DNA of 64,000 nucleotides from Neodiprion pinetum. Taxonomy: Eukaryota; Arthropoda; Insecta; Hymenoptera; Diprionidae. The notes beneath the pieces are model-generated. The model did not search any database and was not told where the DNA came from. It saw nothing but the letters and a program-made list of their open reading frames with translations. Numbering within the stretch: position 1 is the first letter of the stretch; the number at the start of each line of letters is the position of its first letter. A program made the translations under genes and the position numbers. Shown one piece after another: positions 36,249 to 50,200 of the stretch. The stretch spans positions 40,111,026-40,175,025 of the forward strand of contig NC_060234.1 of the NCBI RefSeq assembly GCF_021155775.2, given 5' to 3'.

Positions 36249-37756
36249 CTGTTGGGTTCGGCGCTTTTTCAACCGGGTGGGTCAAACTGTACAATGACAG
36301 ATTGGCTTTTAGCGAGAACATGTTTTGGCAGTTTTTCTAAATTGCTTCACCTTTTCACCCTCGCCCAGACTCGGCGCGCATGCTTTCTCCTCGCTATCCC
36401 AGGCCTATCGGAACCGAGACGCGTCGAACTCGCAGGCGTATATTCTAACCTCGAGAAAATCAGGGACGAGTCTTCGGCTGCCTTGAGGACATTTCTTCGT
36501 GACAAATTATTATTCATCACTGTACATCACGCTGCAAGTATTCTTTGTGGAATGAAAAAATTCTCAAAAAGAATTATGCTTCAACTTCGGTGCCGCCGAC
36601 CTTGCGGTTTTTGTGAAATGATGAAAAGAGTGGTCCCAGGTATTCTACCTGGTTTTCAACGTGCGATTCGCGACTGATTAAAATCCATTCGAATCTTGGA
36701 CGCGAAGGGAATTCCTCTCTACGGGGTTATGGATGAAAAAGGATTTTGCATCGTAACGTCTGGTTAGTTTGGAACCAATGTGCAGGGAGGGTGAATTCTA
36801 TTTGCCCTGCACCTTATATATATAAGTATATATATACCTTTGCCCAGGGCGTATCGTCGAGTCATGAAAAATTTTGTGCAGCAGGCTGGTTGGTTTAATT
36901 AATCTTCTCGGGTTAAGACAAAGGCGGGTGTATGCAGGGTCATCCGGGCTCCCGGCTCTTTACAAATGGACAAACGTCAAAACTGTGATGATGAGAACAA
37001 AACCGCGGGCGGCGCGGCGCGCAGTCCGGCTCTTGAAAAGCGTGCAAAATATACATGGCCTCCACAGAGGCGTGCTACAACATCGTGCATTATACCACTG
37101 GAAGCGGTAAAGTGAATTCTAGTCCAGAACCTGGGCTAACGGTTCCCAGTCCGCTCATGCGATAAGCGACGACGTCAGGCGGAGGCTGTGCCGAAGCGAC
37201 ACTCCTGCCTTCTCCGAGAAACTGGATTCCCCTAATCAAATAGTTACCTCTCTTGACCCTGGACCATTTTTTCTTTTTTTCCATTCGATCACACTCACTC
37301 CGGTTCTCGAAGACCTTCCGTTTCTGTCTCTCTCTTCGCGCATACCTCGAGAGATTTTTGTGAAGTAAGGAAACAACGAGATTTGGGAGCTTGAAATTCA
37401 CGATTAATGGAGAATCTGAGAGTAGTTCACGTTGGCCGAAAATCTCGGCCGTCTTCTCCACCCATGGGTCAAGGTTGCTCGGAGTTCGCTCAAACTTGAA
37501 TGACTTCTCTCGACCCGTTGAACCAGGCTGCAACTGCATTCGGTCCCCATAAATTGCATAATAGGGTTACAGTTACAGGACCTGAGGCATGCGATCGTTA
37601 ATCGGTAATATTTCACGGTGTGTCTTTAGTGGGTTGCGTCGTGATCCATGCAACCGACGGACGGACGGGTTGTGTGCCGCATGAGTCAAGGTCCACCCAA
37701 GTTTCTATGCAGCAGTCTAGTTTTTAATGAGGACGAAGGCCCGTGAGGACCGGAGG

Positions 37757-37764
37757 TATATAAG
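37757..37764 (+). promoter_or_regulatory. Candidate TATA box
   Basis: GGTATATAAGG in GC-rich context, with a TCAG near the expected start about 30 bp downstream. No reliable ORF follows. It could be an internal promoter or chance. Confidence 0.15.
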
Positions 37765-40700
37765 GTACCCTGAACTCGGGTATACCGGATCAGCGGAGGA
37801 TCGTGGCTGCATCGGTGTCGAGGTTGGAGCGTTGGGCTAGGTCGACACGGTCTTCTTAAAACTTTAGATACAAGTTGGGGGTTGTGTGGCGCGGGGCTCG
37901 GCGAGCGGGGACCGAGGATGGGCCAGGGGTTCGGGAGGGCCCCGAGAGGCCCAGACGACGAGGGAGAGAGCGAGAGCGCAGGAGCGAGCGAGCGAGCGAG
38001 AGGAGGCCGGCATTCCACGGGGCCCGTATTAATTATACCGGGTCCAGTGATGCGCGCGAGTGCAAGCGAGACTCGCCGGACCCAAGCTAGTCGGAGAGAG
38101 ACGAGAACGCCTACAGTGGAAGTACGGTAACGCAGATCTATTTTCTTCAAAACCTTCTATACTCTGCCTTCTATACGTGCAACACGCACGTGCGAGGAAT
38201 CCAATATCCCGGCCACTCCGGTTTTTCGTCCAATTTAACTAATCGATAGGAATCGACGTTTTTCATCGCCTTCACCTATCTCGGCACTGGATCGGTAGGA
38301 TATTCCACCGTCGCAAAATCCCCGGTACTCCAGTTCTCGACTACGCGTCTTCCATGCTAATCGTCGTTTCTTGTACTTGGACTGCGGGCTTCCATGATCA
38401 CGTGTATAATGGTTGGAAGCTCATCAAGTCAAGCGGACAAGCGACCATGGAACGGGAACGAATGAAATTGGCACTGAGCCGATGTGTGCCGATGTCGATT
38501 CGAGGGGCTCTTCGGAAGGTTTGACGCGAGAGCGCCATCGAGGATGGACAAAACGGCGCGCAACGTTGTTGCCTCGAGTGAGTCCGGAGTCCGTAGAGTT
38601 AGCTCGGTCGAAGTATAAGTGACTTGACCACAGCGAGACGAAGAACGAGGAAGAGCCTCTTGGACAAGGGAGAAGGATGGAAAATAAATTACCTCTAGGA
38701 CCGACGGAAGGTAGGGGTCGGGATCGGATGGGTTGGGTTGGGTTGTGGCGGCGATCCGGCCTGGCCCCCTAGTAAAATTGCACCACTAAACCCCAGGCCG
38801 CTGTGGCCACTGGAGCCACCGAAGTAGCGTTTAAAATTCTTCTCCTATATTCTCGCTCCTCTCGCGGCTTCTTACACGTATCAGTAAGTCGGATCCTTGT
38901 CCCTGTCCCGTGCTGCACACTCGACTGTCGGACCCTCGAGGAGCCACGGAACAACGTCCGTGCCGTGCAAGCTTTGTTGACGTTGTTTCATCGCGTGCGG
39001 GGGCGAACGCGGTTTGTCCCGTTTTTATCACGCTCGTGTGCTCTAGTCACCGCGGTGCGGATCAGTAGAAAATGGAACTCCCTTCTTGCGATCCGTCGGT
39101 AGTCTCATTTATTGGCAGAGTTTTCGACTCGCTAAAAGTTTTCGATGCTTTTCTGGACAAGAAACTACATGCATCGAGCTTTATGGATGTGCGGCAATCC
39201 TGTGTGGATATAATTTTTGTGTATCGAGTATCCAGATATCGTCTTGAGGTTATAAGTCATGAGAAGGGTTGACCACTACCGTTTCTAAGGAATTATTTGA
39301 AACCGTTCGTTCTGTGGTCCGAACTAATTCCACTAGAATTCCCATAAACCCATTGCTCAAGATGGATAGAGCAAGAAGTTAAAATTTGCGGCCTCTCGAG
39401 GATCAAGTTCTCAGTTTTCACCAAAGGACACCGAAGCCGCACAAAATCGGAAGTGAGGCCGACCGGTTGGATCATTCTAGTGAACTCTCGTGTTCAGCCT
39501 ACATGTGACCGCGAGATAGGTTGAGGTCAGGGACAGTCGAGTAGGTACGATAGTGGGCAGCATACCTGTGGCGGTTTGCGTGTATTTCCGCGAACCAATT
39601 TGTCGGTTGTATTGGAGTAAGAGAGTGGCGGAGGAGCACCGGGATATCGGGACGGGGCTTCTTGCCTTGCCAAGCATCGGTTGGCGTGTGAGATGATTTC
39701 AGTGTCGGGGCCACGCGATCGCCGCGGGCGTCTTTGCCCCCCTTTACTTCTACCAGATATGGCGTCCTGGACCTCGTCGTCCTTCTGTTATCCGCGTCTC
39801 TCCAAGGAGCGACCCCACGAGAGCCATAGCTGCTCGAAAACTTTGTATTCGCGGGTTTTAATGCGCGAGTCACGCGATCCGGACGCGAACGTGGATCTGC
39901 AGGGCCGATGATGGAAGCGCCACGTCTATCTTTGATTCGGAAGTAGCCAAAAAGTCGAGGTGAAAGAATTGGCCCACACCTCGCGACGCGAATCAGGCAC
40001 CGTGTTTCTGACCCAATTTCTTCGTCTCTGCCAGGACTCGCAAGTCCTGCGGTACGCGCAGGATACGATCAGCGTTAACCCGAGTCCGTTGTGAGAAATC
40101 GAAAAACAAATTAGATCCGGGGTTTTTTTTTTTAGTTTGTTCGAGTCACCGGCGGACGATTTATCAAAAATTAATTATCCATTAGGTGGAGGATTGAGTA
40201 GAAAAATGTAGCTTTGTGCCGGACAATGGATAGGGAAACGGCAGGTACGTATTATACGCGCACTCACACAAACCTCCGTAGGCGTGCTTTCCTCCCTGTA
40301 TGTGAATGCCCGGGAATACGTGTACGTAACCACGAATAGGCCAGAGAAGAGAAGAGAAGATCCGAGAGTCGAGAGTTGGGAGGGAAGGCACAAAAAATAC
40401 ATCCACGCCTACCGGCATCCTGCTGGCCGCATCGCGGAGGATTTTCTTCTCTCCGCCACATCGGCAAAGCATCCCTTTTCTTTTGCGTGGGTGCTCAAGC
40501 TCTGCCCGGTACTGCGACCCTCCAATTTCTCTGCTATACCAACGACTCGGCGTCGCGTCGGGGTTCTTCTCTACTTCGATGTATAATGACCAGAGTTCGT
40601 ACCGATTTCTGACTTTAGTGCCAAACTTTTACAGCTCTCGTGCTCATCCACGAAATCGGGGGAAGATTGACGATTGATTGAATATTTCTTCGCAGGTTTT

Positions 40701-42783
40701 CTGCAGATGTTTTTCACACCAAGCCCTTCGATTTAACGGATGCAAATGTACGAGGCGTTAGTCAGAGGTCGCGATATTTAACTCGCGTATATAGTTTAGA
40801 GAAGTGAAACGGCCCGAGGCGAGGTGACACGGCATACCTTTGGGTTGTTAATAACGTCGGAGGAGCTTGGCTGCTGCAGTGCCGTGTCAAGAGATGCAAA
40901 AGGACATTTTAGCAGATCACGTTAAATCGTAGAATTAGTCTTTCCCGACTTCACCCCGCCCCCTCTTCACGCCTCCATCGCTGATTCCCCGACCCCCGGC
41001 TATAACTTATGGTATTTATCTCGTAAACCTGGCTTTCGCCCTGACCCCGCAGACCTTATTTATAACTGTGGACAGGTTCACACTATTCCAGGCTCCAACC
41101 GACGTCCGTACAACCCGGAGAGTATCGTCCGCCTCCTTTCTGACGGTTACATGCAGCGTCTTGGCGCAACCAGCGAATGCGGTAACCTTACGTTCCGTAT
41201 CCAAGACGTTGCGAGTAGGCACGCGAAAAGACGCCCAGCAATAAGGCGTTTTATTTTTGTGGGTGCAGCTTGAATCTCGGCTATTCACAAGGCAGGAACG
41301 ACGTGCTTCGTACAAGCACCGCGATATTGGATATCCCGGTGTGTGCCTCTTGAGCGAACTCGAACTTGACTCGCAAGAAGTTCGTGAATTTGAACGACGA
41401 GTGAAATCACCGTCTTGTAATCGTAATTCGAGAGCTCGAATCTGCGAGTGAAACATTCCCGCAGTAATTTTTCGAGGAGCCTTGGAGTTTTACGAGCTAA
41501 AAGAACCCAGCCTTGTTCTAAGGCAAGGATCCCGGCGCGTGTTTATTTTTGGCTCGAAGATTTAATTAGACCAGAAGAGCCGCTGCAAGGGCAGCCTTTT
41601 CTCTCCCTGGGTTTAATTTGAAATCATTTTCACCAAAGCTTTTTTACCGCCGGTGTTCGTAATTAAGCATCTAGCGTTAAAGAGATGCAGTGCTGCGTTT
41701 CTCTCTCGGTCTTTCCGTGCAGTCATCGTCCTTTTCGACCAGAGATTCCGCAGCTTCGACTCACACGCAGAGTGCGTTTTATTCTCGCTCCCGTTTGCGG
41801 CCGGGGATATCTGAATTGCACGCCCTGCGTGAAATATTTTCACGAATCATAAATTTACGAGTTTTGCTTTCGCAGCGTGGGCCGCAGGGCGCGTGTCACG
41901 AGTATATTTGTTTCTCAGTCTTGACTGGTGCCGTAGTCGACCGGACCGCGCTGATCCTCTGCCGCCCGCTTACCGTGCAGGACTTTTCCTCCTTCCGAAC
42001 GCCCCGGTCTTCAGGATCGGCGATATCGTGGTTACGCAACGAACGTGTTGTTGCATCAAGACGCCGTGCACTGGCCGAACGAACCGTACGCGACGCTATG
42101 TTCTCTGCACGATCAGTAGCGAACCTAGGACAGCGTGTACGTTCCTGCGATAGAAGTCCCCGGACCCCAGGGCCCGTGGTACTACCCGTCCAGCGGAGTT
42201 GGGTCGGTTCCCCGGGGGCCCGATGTTTGAAATTGGTTCAAACGGGGAGAAGCTCCGAGGAATTTGTAATTCAAAGCCAAAGGACGCGCGACAAGGTTTC
42301 CAACTTAAAATTCCTCTTTTTTTTGGAAAGGTCCAGAGATGGCGCTCCGTGCCTGAGCGCATGAAGCCCGTAATGAAATAAGCACACACGGCGAGAGTGA
42401 GGGAGAGTGGCGGGGAATCTTTCCTCTCAAGAATGTCGTCCTTGGGCATGTTCCCGCAATCGTATTTCCTAACGTAAGGTCGACTCCCGCAGGACGATGC
42501 CCAGCTTCCCGCTCGGCTGGCCCTCGAAAAATCCCCACAGCTCGCGCAAAGTCGGTAGCCGAGGTTCCGTTGATCGTCGGGAAGAACCGGCAGCCCAATG
42601 CCCTCGAGGAAGGCCGACAATATCACGTTGCGCGAGCGTAACGTTCCCGTCGTCGTCGTCGGACTCTCGGCTCTCTTTATTTCTTCCTACCTCCGTTTAA
42701 TTGTCTCTCCGACCGGCGGTTCCCCGCCACCTCTACGCAGTCCCCGCTGCAAGATCGGTGATTTTGTCGGCCCTCCGCTCTCC

Positions 42784-42814
42784 CTTCTCCTCTTCCTCCT
42801 CCTCATCCTCCTCC
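42784..42814. repeat. (TCC)n microsatellite
   Basis: Imperfect TCC/TTC units in a GC-rich stretch. Confidence 0.85.
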
Positions 42815-43987
42815 AAAGACGACGATCACGATCGCGACGACTTCTCGACGGCCGAGAGAGGAGCAAGGAGAAAGATGCCTGTCATAGCTTCGGCATTGGG
42901 AGAGAGATTCCCAAGTGTGTTTTGTTGAGCCGCGTGCCGCCCTCGCGCCTCTATGACACCGAGTCACACCTTCTCTTGGATATTATTGTTACCCATCGAT
43001 ACGCAATTGCCGATTATTTACAGAATTGTTACTGCAAATCTGTATATTTCTTGGAACTGATTTCTTCGAGTGAAAACAATTCGATTTGCCATTAATGTTC
43101 TCTCTTAGTTTTCAATATTCAACCTGTGAACTATTGGAAAAATCACGGTATAAATCTTTCTATTCCTGACACCGAGTGGTCTTAAAATAGAGACCAAAAT
43201 AGCGTGGACGTCTGAATAATATTTTCGGTGTTACATTTAACACCATATTTCTAACGGTGTGTGATACTTTTGAACTCACGTAAAAAACCCCATTTCGAAT
43301 TTTAATAAATCTGACAACCTATCGTCACGCTCAGAATTGCTTCTATTCAGGTTGAAACCGAAGGGGTAATAATTTCAAAACCGTATTTATTCTGCAAAGA
43401 GTTTGCGTTGGGTTCGAATGTATAACATGGTTGAATTAAATCTGCATGAATGAGAGTTGCAGCCATAGTTTCTTAATCGTTTTTTTTTTATTGACCTAAA
43501 ATATGTGACGTGCCCAGGTGACCCGATTTTTTACACACTGCAAGATATTCATTGATTTGTGGTCCACAGAATTGTGTCGAGCTACACTCGAAGCGTGTAA
43601 TATCAATATTTAATTGATTTTTCTACGACAAATTATGAAATTCTGGTCAAGATCGATCGGCGGAAAAGCGTGGCAACATTTCACAGAATAGGGTGGTCGT
43701 ACGATGTTGAGCCGATTTATTGTTAGGTTACGAAATAGAAGGTACGGTGGTAAAGGTCCGAACGTGGCGGCGTCGTCCATCATCCTAATCCCTTATTAAG
43801 AAGTCAACCGGTGAAATTAATACTGCGCGAGCCGGCTCTTCCTGAACCGGGTTCTCATCAGGGACCGTTGGAAAAAATCGAACCTGAAGTCGCGTCGAAC
43901 CAGCCAGAGTGCAGGGCGGTCGAGCAAGGCCAGTGACACTCAGAGTCGTTAAAGTCAACGCGGGATCATCCACCTGCATCGATTCAG

Positions 43988-44191
43988 CTAGCAAAGACCA
44001 ATCCACGGTCTAAAGCCAGCGCAAAACTGACGCGACAGACCAGCGCTCGAATTCCAGAAGTCATTGCTCTCCGTGAACCCTTTCGGAAGTTTCGAGATCC
44101 ACGTTTCTTTGACAGCTTCGAGCACGGCTGCAGGCAAATAGATCGACTCTATAAAATCGTAAATCGAAGTAGGCATCGGCCGGACAAACAT
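43988..44191 (-). CDS. Small coding-like ORF, unknown (doubtful)
   Basis: A true ATG start (44191) opens 67 codons. Composition is balanced (Phe, Tyr, Ile, Val, Glu, Lys), unlike the Arg/Ser-rich chance frames around it. The start context is weak (C at -3). No domain or signal peptide is recognised, and I see no promoter or poly(A) evidence. It may well be fortuitous. Confidence 0.15.
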   Translation of the reverse strand: MFVRPMPTSIYDFIESIYLPAAVLEAVKETWISKLPKGFTESNDFWNSSAGLSRQFCAGFRPWIGLC

Positions 44192-45007
44192 GTGTGCACA
44201 CTAGCCGATTCGTTGCAGGCAATGCAACTGAACTCAGAAAATGATGAGACGAAGAGGAGAGAAGAGAAGAAGTTGAAGAGTCGGCGAAACGTTGAGCACT
44301 AAATACTCGACGTCGGTGCGACGCGTTCATGGGCATGCTGGGCATCCAGGACTGTTGGATGTGTGGAGGAGTCTGGCACCAATCCTGGGGTGTAATGGCA
44401 CTGCTGGTGTGCTCCACCACGGTTGCGGGGTCAGGAAATATCGAGCGGTGGATATAGAAGCATGGTTAGAAGAGAAAAAAACGCCCGCGGTATAAATTGT
44501 CAGCAATTATTGGTATACAAGTGATTATTTGCTGGGATGCGAGCTGAGATAAATCAATAAGCGTACAGGTGACTCGTGGCTGCGTAATCGATGCCTCAGT
44601 ACGAGTCCTAGTAACAACGGATCTCACATCTAATGATCTGTCGAAGGAGTATGTTGGACATTGTTTCGAGTGGAGTTGGTTGAAACTTTGTCATTGGAAA
44701 TGAAAATTGGTGAAAATTGTAAGGGTTAGAAAAGAATGAAGGTTTACCAGTGAGACCTACGGAAGCGGATCCGCGAATGATATTCGTATTGGTGTTCGGC
44801 GCGGCAGCCCCGAGTTACGTGGAGTACAAAGAACGCGTGATGAGACGTGCGCGAGATGGAACAAGGGTAGGATAAACGGGAAGCATCGAATGCGTGGCAA
44901 AAGGACGTAATTTGCAGTGATGCGTTTGGAATTAGGACGTGTGTAATGTAAGAGGGAGCTGCGGAACGCCGTGAATGCATGCATCGATGGGTATATGGCT
45001 TTGGCGG

Positions 45008-45037
45008 GGAGAGAGAGTAGAGAGAGAGAGAGAGAGA
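45008..45037. repeat. (GA)n microsatellite
   Basis: GA units with one TA interruption. Confidence 0.9.
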
Positions 45038-45468
45038 ATTCCAGAGCGTTCGTGATTTCGAGCAGTGAAGCAGTGGCTGTAATTATTGATTCTGACTGGG
45101 CAGCGTGGCTCCTATGATGTAATTTTCGCAATAAATCAGATCACGGCGTAAGTACTGGCCTTCGTTTTTAGAAATGCCAATGCCGGGGTGAATATCGAGT
45201 GAAATCCGAGCCGGTCTTGAATCGGACGAAATTTTAACCGGACCGCAGAAGAGTGGGGTTCATTTTTCAGGAAGGTATCCTACACATGTATATCCGTGAA
45301 AAGAAACGCGCCCGGCATGCGTCGGCTGCCCCCGAGTTCCGAACGGCCAATAAAAGACAGTCCCAAGTTTTATGAACATCGGCATCGGTGCGGCTCGATC
45401 GCTGCGTGGTGTTGGGGGGCAGGCATTAGTTGCGCCGTGCCGCGTATATCCCAGACGCCGCCTGTATC

Positions 45469-45492
45469 CACACACACACACACACACACACA
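45469..45492. repeat. (CA)n microsatellite
   Basis: About 12 uninterrupted CA units. Confidence 0.95.
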
Positions 45493-46278
45493 TAGCTCTG
45501 TTTTATCATATAAGCGAACAAATTGGTTCTGCACGCTCTTGACGCCTCTCTCGGCGCGATACACCCGATTTCAAATTAATCTTCTCTCTTACCTCTCGCG
45601 CGCGCCCTCGAAACGAACGAGAAGAGAAGGCTTATATGCATCGCGAGTTTCTCATCCCCGGATTCCGCATGCGGCAGTCCCGCGAAACCCTCGCGATCCC
45701 GCAGAGCCGGCGTACTCTCTGTTTCTATGAAATTTATTGCATCAACAAATCTATATAACTCATTCGCGCGCCGCTAAAGTGCTTTGATCTGCTGCACCGG
45801 AGTGTGCAGCGTGCAACGTGGAGCGCGCGGCGAGCGCGTTGCAAGTATCGCCGATATTCGCCCCCCCATATCCTCGAGACTTTACTCAGTTTAAGGAATG
45901 CACTTAAAAACGCGGTTAATTAACCAAGATTATTAAGTCATTTCCCGTTCTTGGCCGCTGGTGAACACGACTCGCTATTCGGAAACATAGATCGATTCGA
46001 TACCGCCGACACTGACCGTGATCTACTATTACTGGTCCACGAGTCATTGAGAGCTTTTCTTTAGCGCTACGGCAGTACGCGATATAGATTTTCCGACGCC
46101 GCCGCCAGGGCGAGCTTTGAGCGAGTTGAGGACGGCCGGATAAGAAAGAGAAGAAACTGGAGCTGGTTGATAGGCGAGGAAAACCCGGTTTCGGTCTTTC
46201 GCATTATGCTAGGCAGAGATTGTATACGTATACCTCCTACCGATCTTCAAGGCTGTAACAAGTTGTAACAGAGCCCTT

Positions 46279-46295
46279 CCCCCCCCCCCCCCCCC
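46279..46295. repeat. Poly(C) tract, C17
   Basis: An uninterrupted run at the start of a pyrimidine-rich block that continues to about 46710. Confidence 0.9.
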
Positions 46296-46685
46296 TCCCT
46301 TGCTCTCGCAGACGGGGATGGAGAAAGGAGCGAGCCGTACTGCCTCCCGGATTGTAACTCTATAAAAGCTTAATTGTTTCTCATTTTACGGTTCAATCCT
46401 GCCTCGCTCTCCTTATACGCGCCGTTTCTTCTTCTTCTTCCTATTGCAGCTCACCCGTGAGCCTTGGCTCTCATCTCCGGAGCGGTTTCACTCCGAACCT
46501 CTCCTTCCCTCCTTGCCTCCCTCCCTTCACCCCCTACCACCTCCCACCCTCGCCCAACGTTCATCTCTTCTCTTCTCTTCTCCTGTACGCATTATACTTA
46601 CCTACTCGTTCCCATTGCTGTTTCTTCTTACACGCTATTTTTATCTATAGACACTGAGTTCTATTTTCACTTATTTTACCTCCTT

Positions 46686-46704
46686 CCCCCCCCCCCTCCC
46701 CCCC
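46686..46704. repeat. Poly(C) tract, C11-T-C7
   Basis: Second poly-C run of the same pyrimidine-rich block; one T interrupts it. Confidence 0.9.
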
Positions 46705-47151
46705 TCCTCACCGCAGTGCCCTTGGTACTTGAGTATCCACTCTTACAGCATCCACTTTATTCCAGAGTAGTCGGTTTTATACTTGCGGGAAGACGAACCA
46801 TTCTGTCGCACGGTGTATCATCAACCTGATGATCAACTATTTGCAGTCCGTCATTGAACATGTGGAAAATTGACACGGGCTCGATGCTGATTGCAATTTT
46901 ATCCAATTGCTTTCAAACCCTGAAATCCAACAAGTGTTCTTCAGGTCGATGGTGTGAAGTTTGACTATTTTGTACATGTATAAAAATGAACTCAAGTTGA
47001 GCTGCTCGGCTGAAATTCAATCAAACTTCATCTTAGCAGTTACTTTAAACCATGACTTAATAAAAATTTTCGATCGTATTGTCTCAACGAGTATGAAAGA
47101 TCCTAGGAACTTGTTTGTCAGAGTATTGTGCTGTCCGTTCTGATGTTGAAC

Positions 47152-47152
<1 letters not shown>

Positions 47153-47221
<69 letters not shown>
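47153..47221. repeat. Long (AT)n microsatellite
   Basis: About 34 uninterrupted TA units, with a further short TA run at 47225-47235. Confidence 0.95.
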
Positions 47222-47225
<4 letters not shown>

Positions 47226-50200
47226 ATATATATATTTAGTGATGGAACGAGCGTGTGTGTGGGAACTTGAGAAATACCGCTAAAGTTGAAAAAGAGATAG
47301 TCTTGCTGTGGAAATATGAAAAATTCATAGATTCATGAAAAACCGAATAACGAGGTTAAGCCTGCGATGGGACGGTGAGATTTTTTCGTCGCATATAATC
47401 AGTATCCTATCCACAGTAAAGCGTTTCTTTGTACGATACGGAATCGCTGTTTCCAAGGATAATATTGCGCTTACTTATACGCGTTCGTCTCCAGAACGAT
47501 AAGACGAGCCGAGCTAGAATGCTCATTTAACCGCGGTAAGACCCAACTTCTCGGTCATTCTCCCCATCCCGTAGGGTAATATTAACGTGCGGTTTGCTTT
47601 CTTGAGTTGGAAGCTGTTAACATGACGGGATAGTATAAGGCACTCATATACATATATATCAGAGATGACGTAAACGAGGTCGTCCACCTTACTCCATAAG
47701 CGGTCGAGCTGCGGTTCCGCTCTTGCACTCGTCATGCCAAAGAATTTCTACAAAACGCGTTCGGCTAACTGTGGCGCAGGCGTATCGAGCCGCGCTCGTA
47801 AATTTTCAAAAACAAGATTATTCGGGGCACCCAACCCAGCTTCAGATCGCGTAAAACCCGCCGCATGGCACACGATCACTTCTTAGAAACATAGTTCTTC
47901 CCGTCGTTAAATTGCCCAGGGACTCCGAGCTTATAGCCCTGCAGGGTATCGGGACGGCGGCGAGTATCGGAATGTCGTAAAATATCTTTCGCTAAACAAA
48001 GAAGTGGAGCGGGTTAAAAACCCTGTAATAACGGATTGCCGGGTCGTAGTAAGTAAAAATAAATGAAATGGAAAACAAAGAAAAAAAGAAGCATGAAAAA
48101 ATGCCAAAAAAGTGAAAATAATTGGGGTGGAAAAAAGTTATCACGCAGCGAAGAGACGACTCTTGGTCGCACATCGATGAGCGTTGCCTGCAATGGGGTG
48201 GCGAACTTTCCAAAGTCCATAGGTTGTCGATTACAACCGAATACGACGTGCCAGTTGTGTCCGACATCGGGCCCCAACGACAGATCGAGTAAATAACCAC
48301 TCGGCGAAGGGATTGAGAGGAGGAAGAGGTATGTAGGCAGCAAAGGCGGACGAACGCGCGCGTGCTTTTTGGCTGACGCGCCTACGCACCTCGATCCACG
48401 GACCGCGTCCAGGAGGCGGCAACCGCGAAGGGAAATCCGACGGTATTATGCCTGCAACGGATCGAGTCGGTACTTCAAGGTCGTGTTCGCCAAAGGCACG
48501 ATGTGTTCCTTCGGCAGGCTCGCGGTGTTCAATGATTCACTGCGCGCTGCCACGACGAGGATCCGACAGGGGATTTTCCGACCGGGATTTGCCTACCCCG
48601 CGTGATCCACGTCTCACTCCTGCAATCGAGGGAGGATGTCGAACCGTGTCCCAGAGATACATGGCGCCGCTCGCTTCATCAGCCAAGCGATAAGAAACGG
48701 GACGCTGCGCGTCGGATGACTCGAGCTGAAAATTACAGTCGAGACATCGTCATTATTTCACTTCTTTATTCGTAATCTCTCATCGTCTCGGGCGGGGATA
48801 AAAACCGGAGAAAAGAAGTCGAGTATATTATATGGTACGTTTGAATAATTGAAATTGGTCACGTTGGTCCAAATTTTCAGAGAATCGGAAGAAACGCGAG
48901 TAAGACCGCAATTTTTTTTTATTACTTTTTTCAACATCCTCATTATCGGATCAGTAATCTTGTAACACAGCAGACGGAAGTCCGCTATACGGCCAGTAAT
49001 TCTCCCGAGACCGAGTTTCCGAGAACCGGGTTTGGTGTCGGTCGTGTAATTGTAGTGATTAGGGCTGGGTTGATCGGCGTGTCTTTTGGAAATACTAAAA
49101 ATTATCCCTGGCAGGAGTTCCCGGCTTAGTTTGGCCGCTTTGCCCGCGCATCTCGCGATGGTCCCGATATCCATTTGCCCGGAGGATCGCGTCAGCGCCT
49201 GCGCTGTTCGAAAAACGTTAAAGGCTACCTTAGCATCGTCCCGATAGTCGTTCGGTGGTTTATGTTTATTCCTCGAAGGACAATGGTCCGTAAAAGTTCT
49301 GTCATTTTCCCGGAATCATAACCCTCGCAGCACTCGCTTCGCGACCTCTGACGCGATCTTTGTCTTCGCTTCTCTCAAATTGCTCGACTCGGTTTCGCCG
49401 GTTTCACGTGTACTCCGCGTGCAACGCCGCTGATCACACACCGCGGGTAAACGACGCTTGTAACTCCGGTTCGAGGAATCAATCTAGCCTTGCGGTATTC
49501 GGGATTCGCTACTCCGGGAATCCTAATTTCATCCTCGATTCAATTGCCTCTTGTCACGCTTCGATTATACTTCGCATTGGCAATCGAACCAGACGGAGTG
49601 CGTCGAAGACGGGATGTATTCCCACATTTTTTTTTTCTACCAGACATGTATGATTTATGTCCTCGCCATTGTACAACCTCTTTCACTCCGGTATAATCCT
49701 GCTAAAAAATTATTGTGCAATAAATTCACGCGGCTGCCACATTCGCATTAGCTTGAACCCAGTTGTACATTTTTATACAAACAAAGCGAACGGACGTTAG
49801 TAGCTGGTTAAAGACAGAGACCCGCGGTCATCGCGTACAGTCGTGTCCGCTAATAAAGTCGGAACCGTTTAGTCATTTGTAATTTCCAAAGACTCGGCGG
49901 ACTGAAAGGAATTAAAACGAGCTGAAAGGAACTGGTTTTGCTTCAGAATTCATTCTAGTTTCGCTCCATTGCAAAGCATGAGAATCTCATCCTAAAATGG
50001 ATTCTGCATCTCCGTATCTTTTCGTTTCGGGTCAATGACCCCGGTTCACCGTCCGAGGCAGAATCCTCAAACACGGTTGAATTTCGACTGGATAAAACGG
50101 AAAGCGCGCTTCAACGCCATTAAAATTTCTCCGTTAGCAATTCCCTGAATTCCCACAGGGCGGGGAAACTAGCCGCGTTACTATTCCGCTCGGGAATGAT

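Larger units (their letters stand above)
32000..43700 (+). other. ds: Cadherin intron, second part
   Basis: No exon recognised. AT-rich from 32000 to 37000, more GC-rich at about 37850-42900. Holds an A-rich block (35427-35474), (AC) repeat (35781-35803), GAA array (36221-36248), a TATA-like motif (37757), a TCC array (42784-42814) and a telomere-like run of GGGTT units near 38728-38745. The long frames at 36120-36677 and 41690-42364 start at non-ATG codons and look like chance ORFs. Confidence 0.5.

Noticed and set aside
36120..36677. 185-codon + strand open frame
   Set aside because: Non-ATG start, runs through a GAA microsatellite, and no family resemblance.
41690..42364. 224-codon + strand open frame
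   Set aside because: It starts at GTG, is Ser/Arg-rich, has long opposing frames on the other strand, and shows no domain or splice context.
46448..46520. Acceptor-like CTTCTTCCTATTGCAG
   Set aside because: It is followed by low-complexity CT-rich sequence, not a plausible exon.
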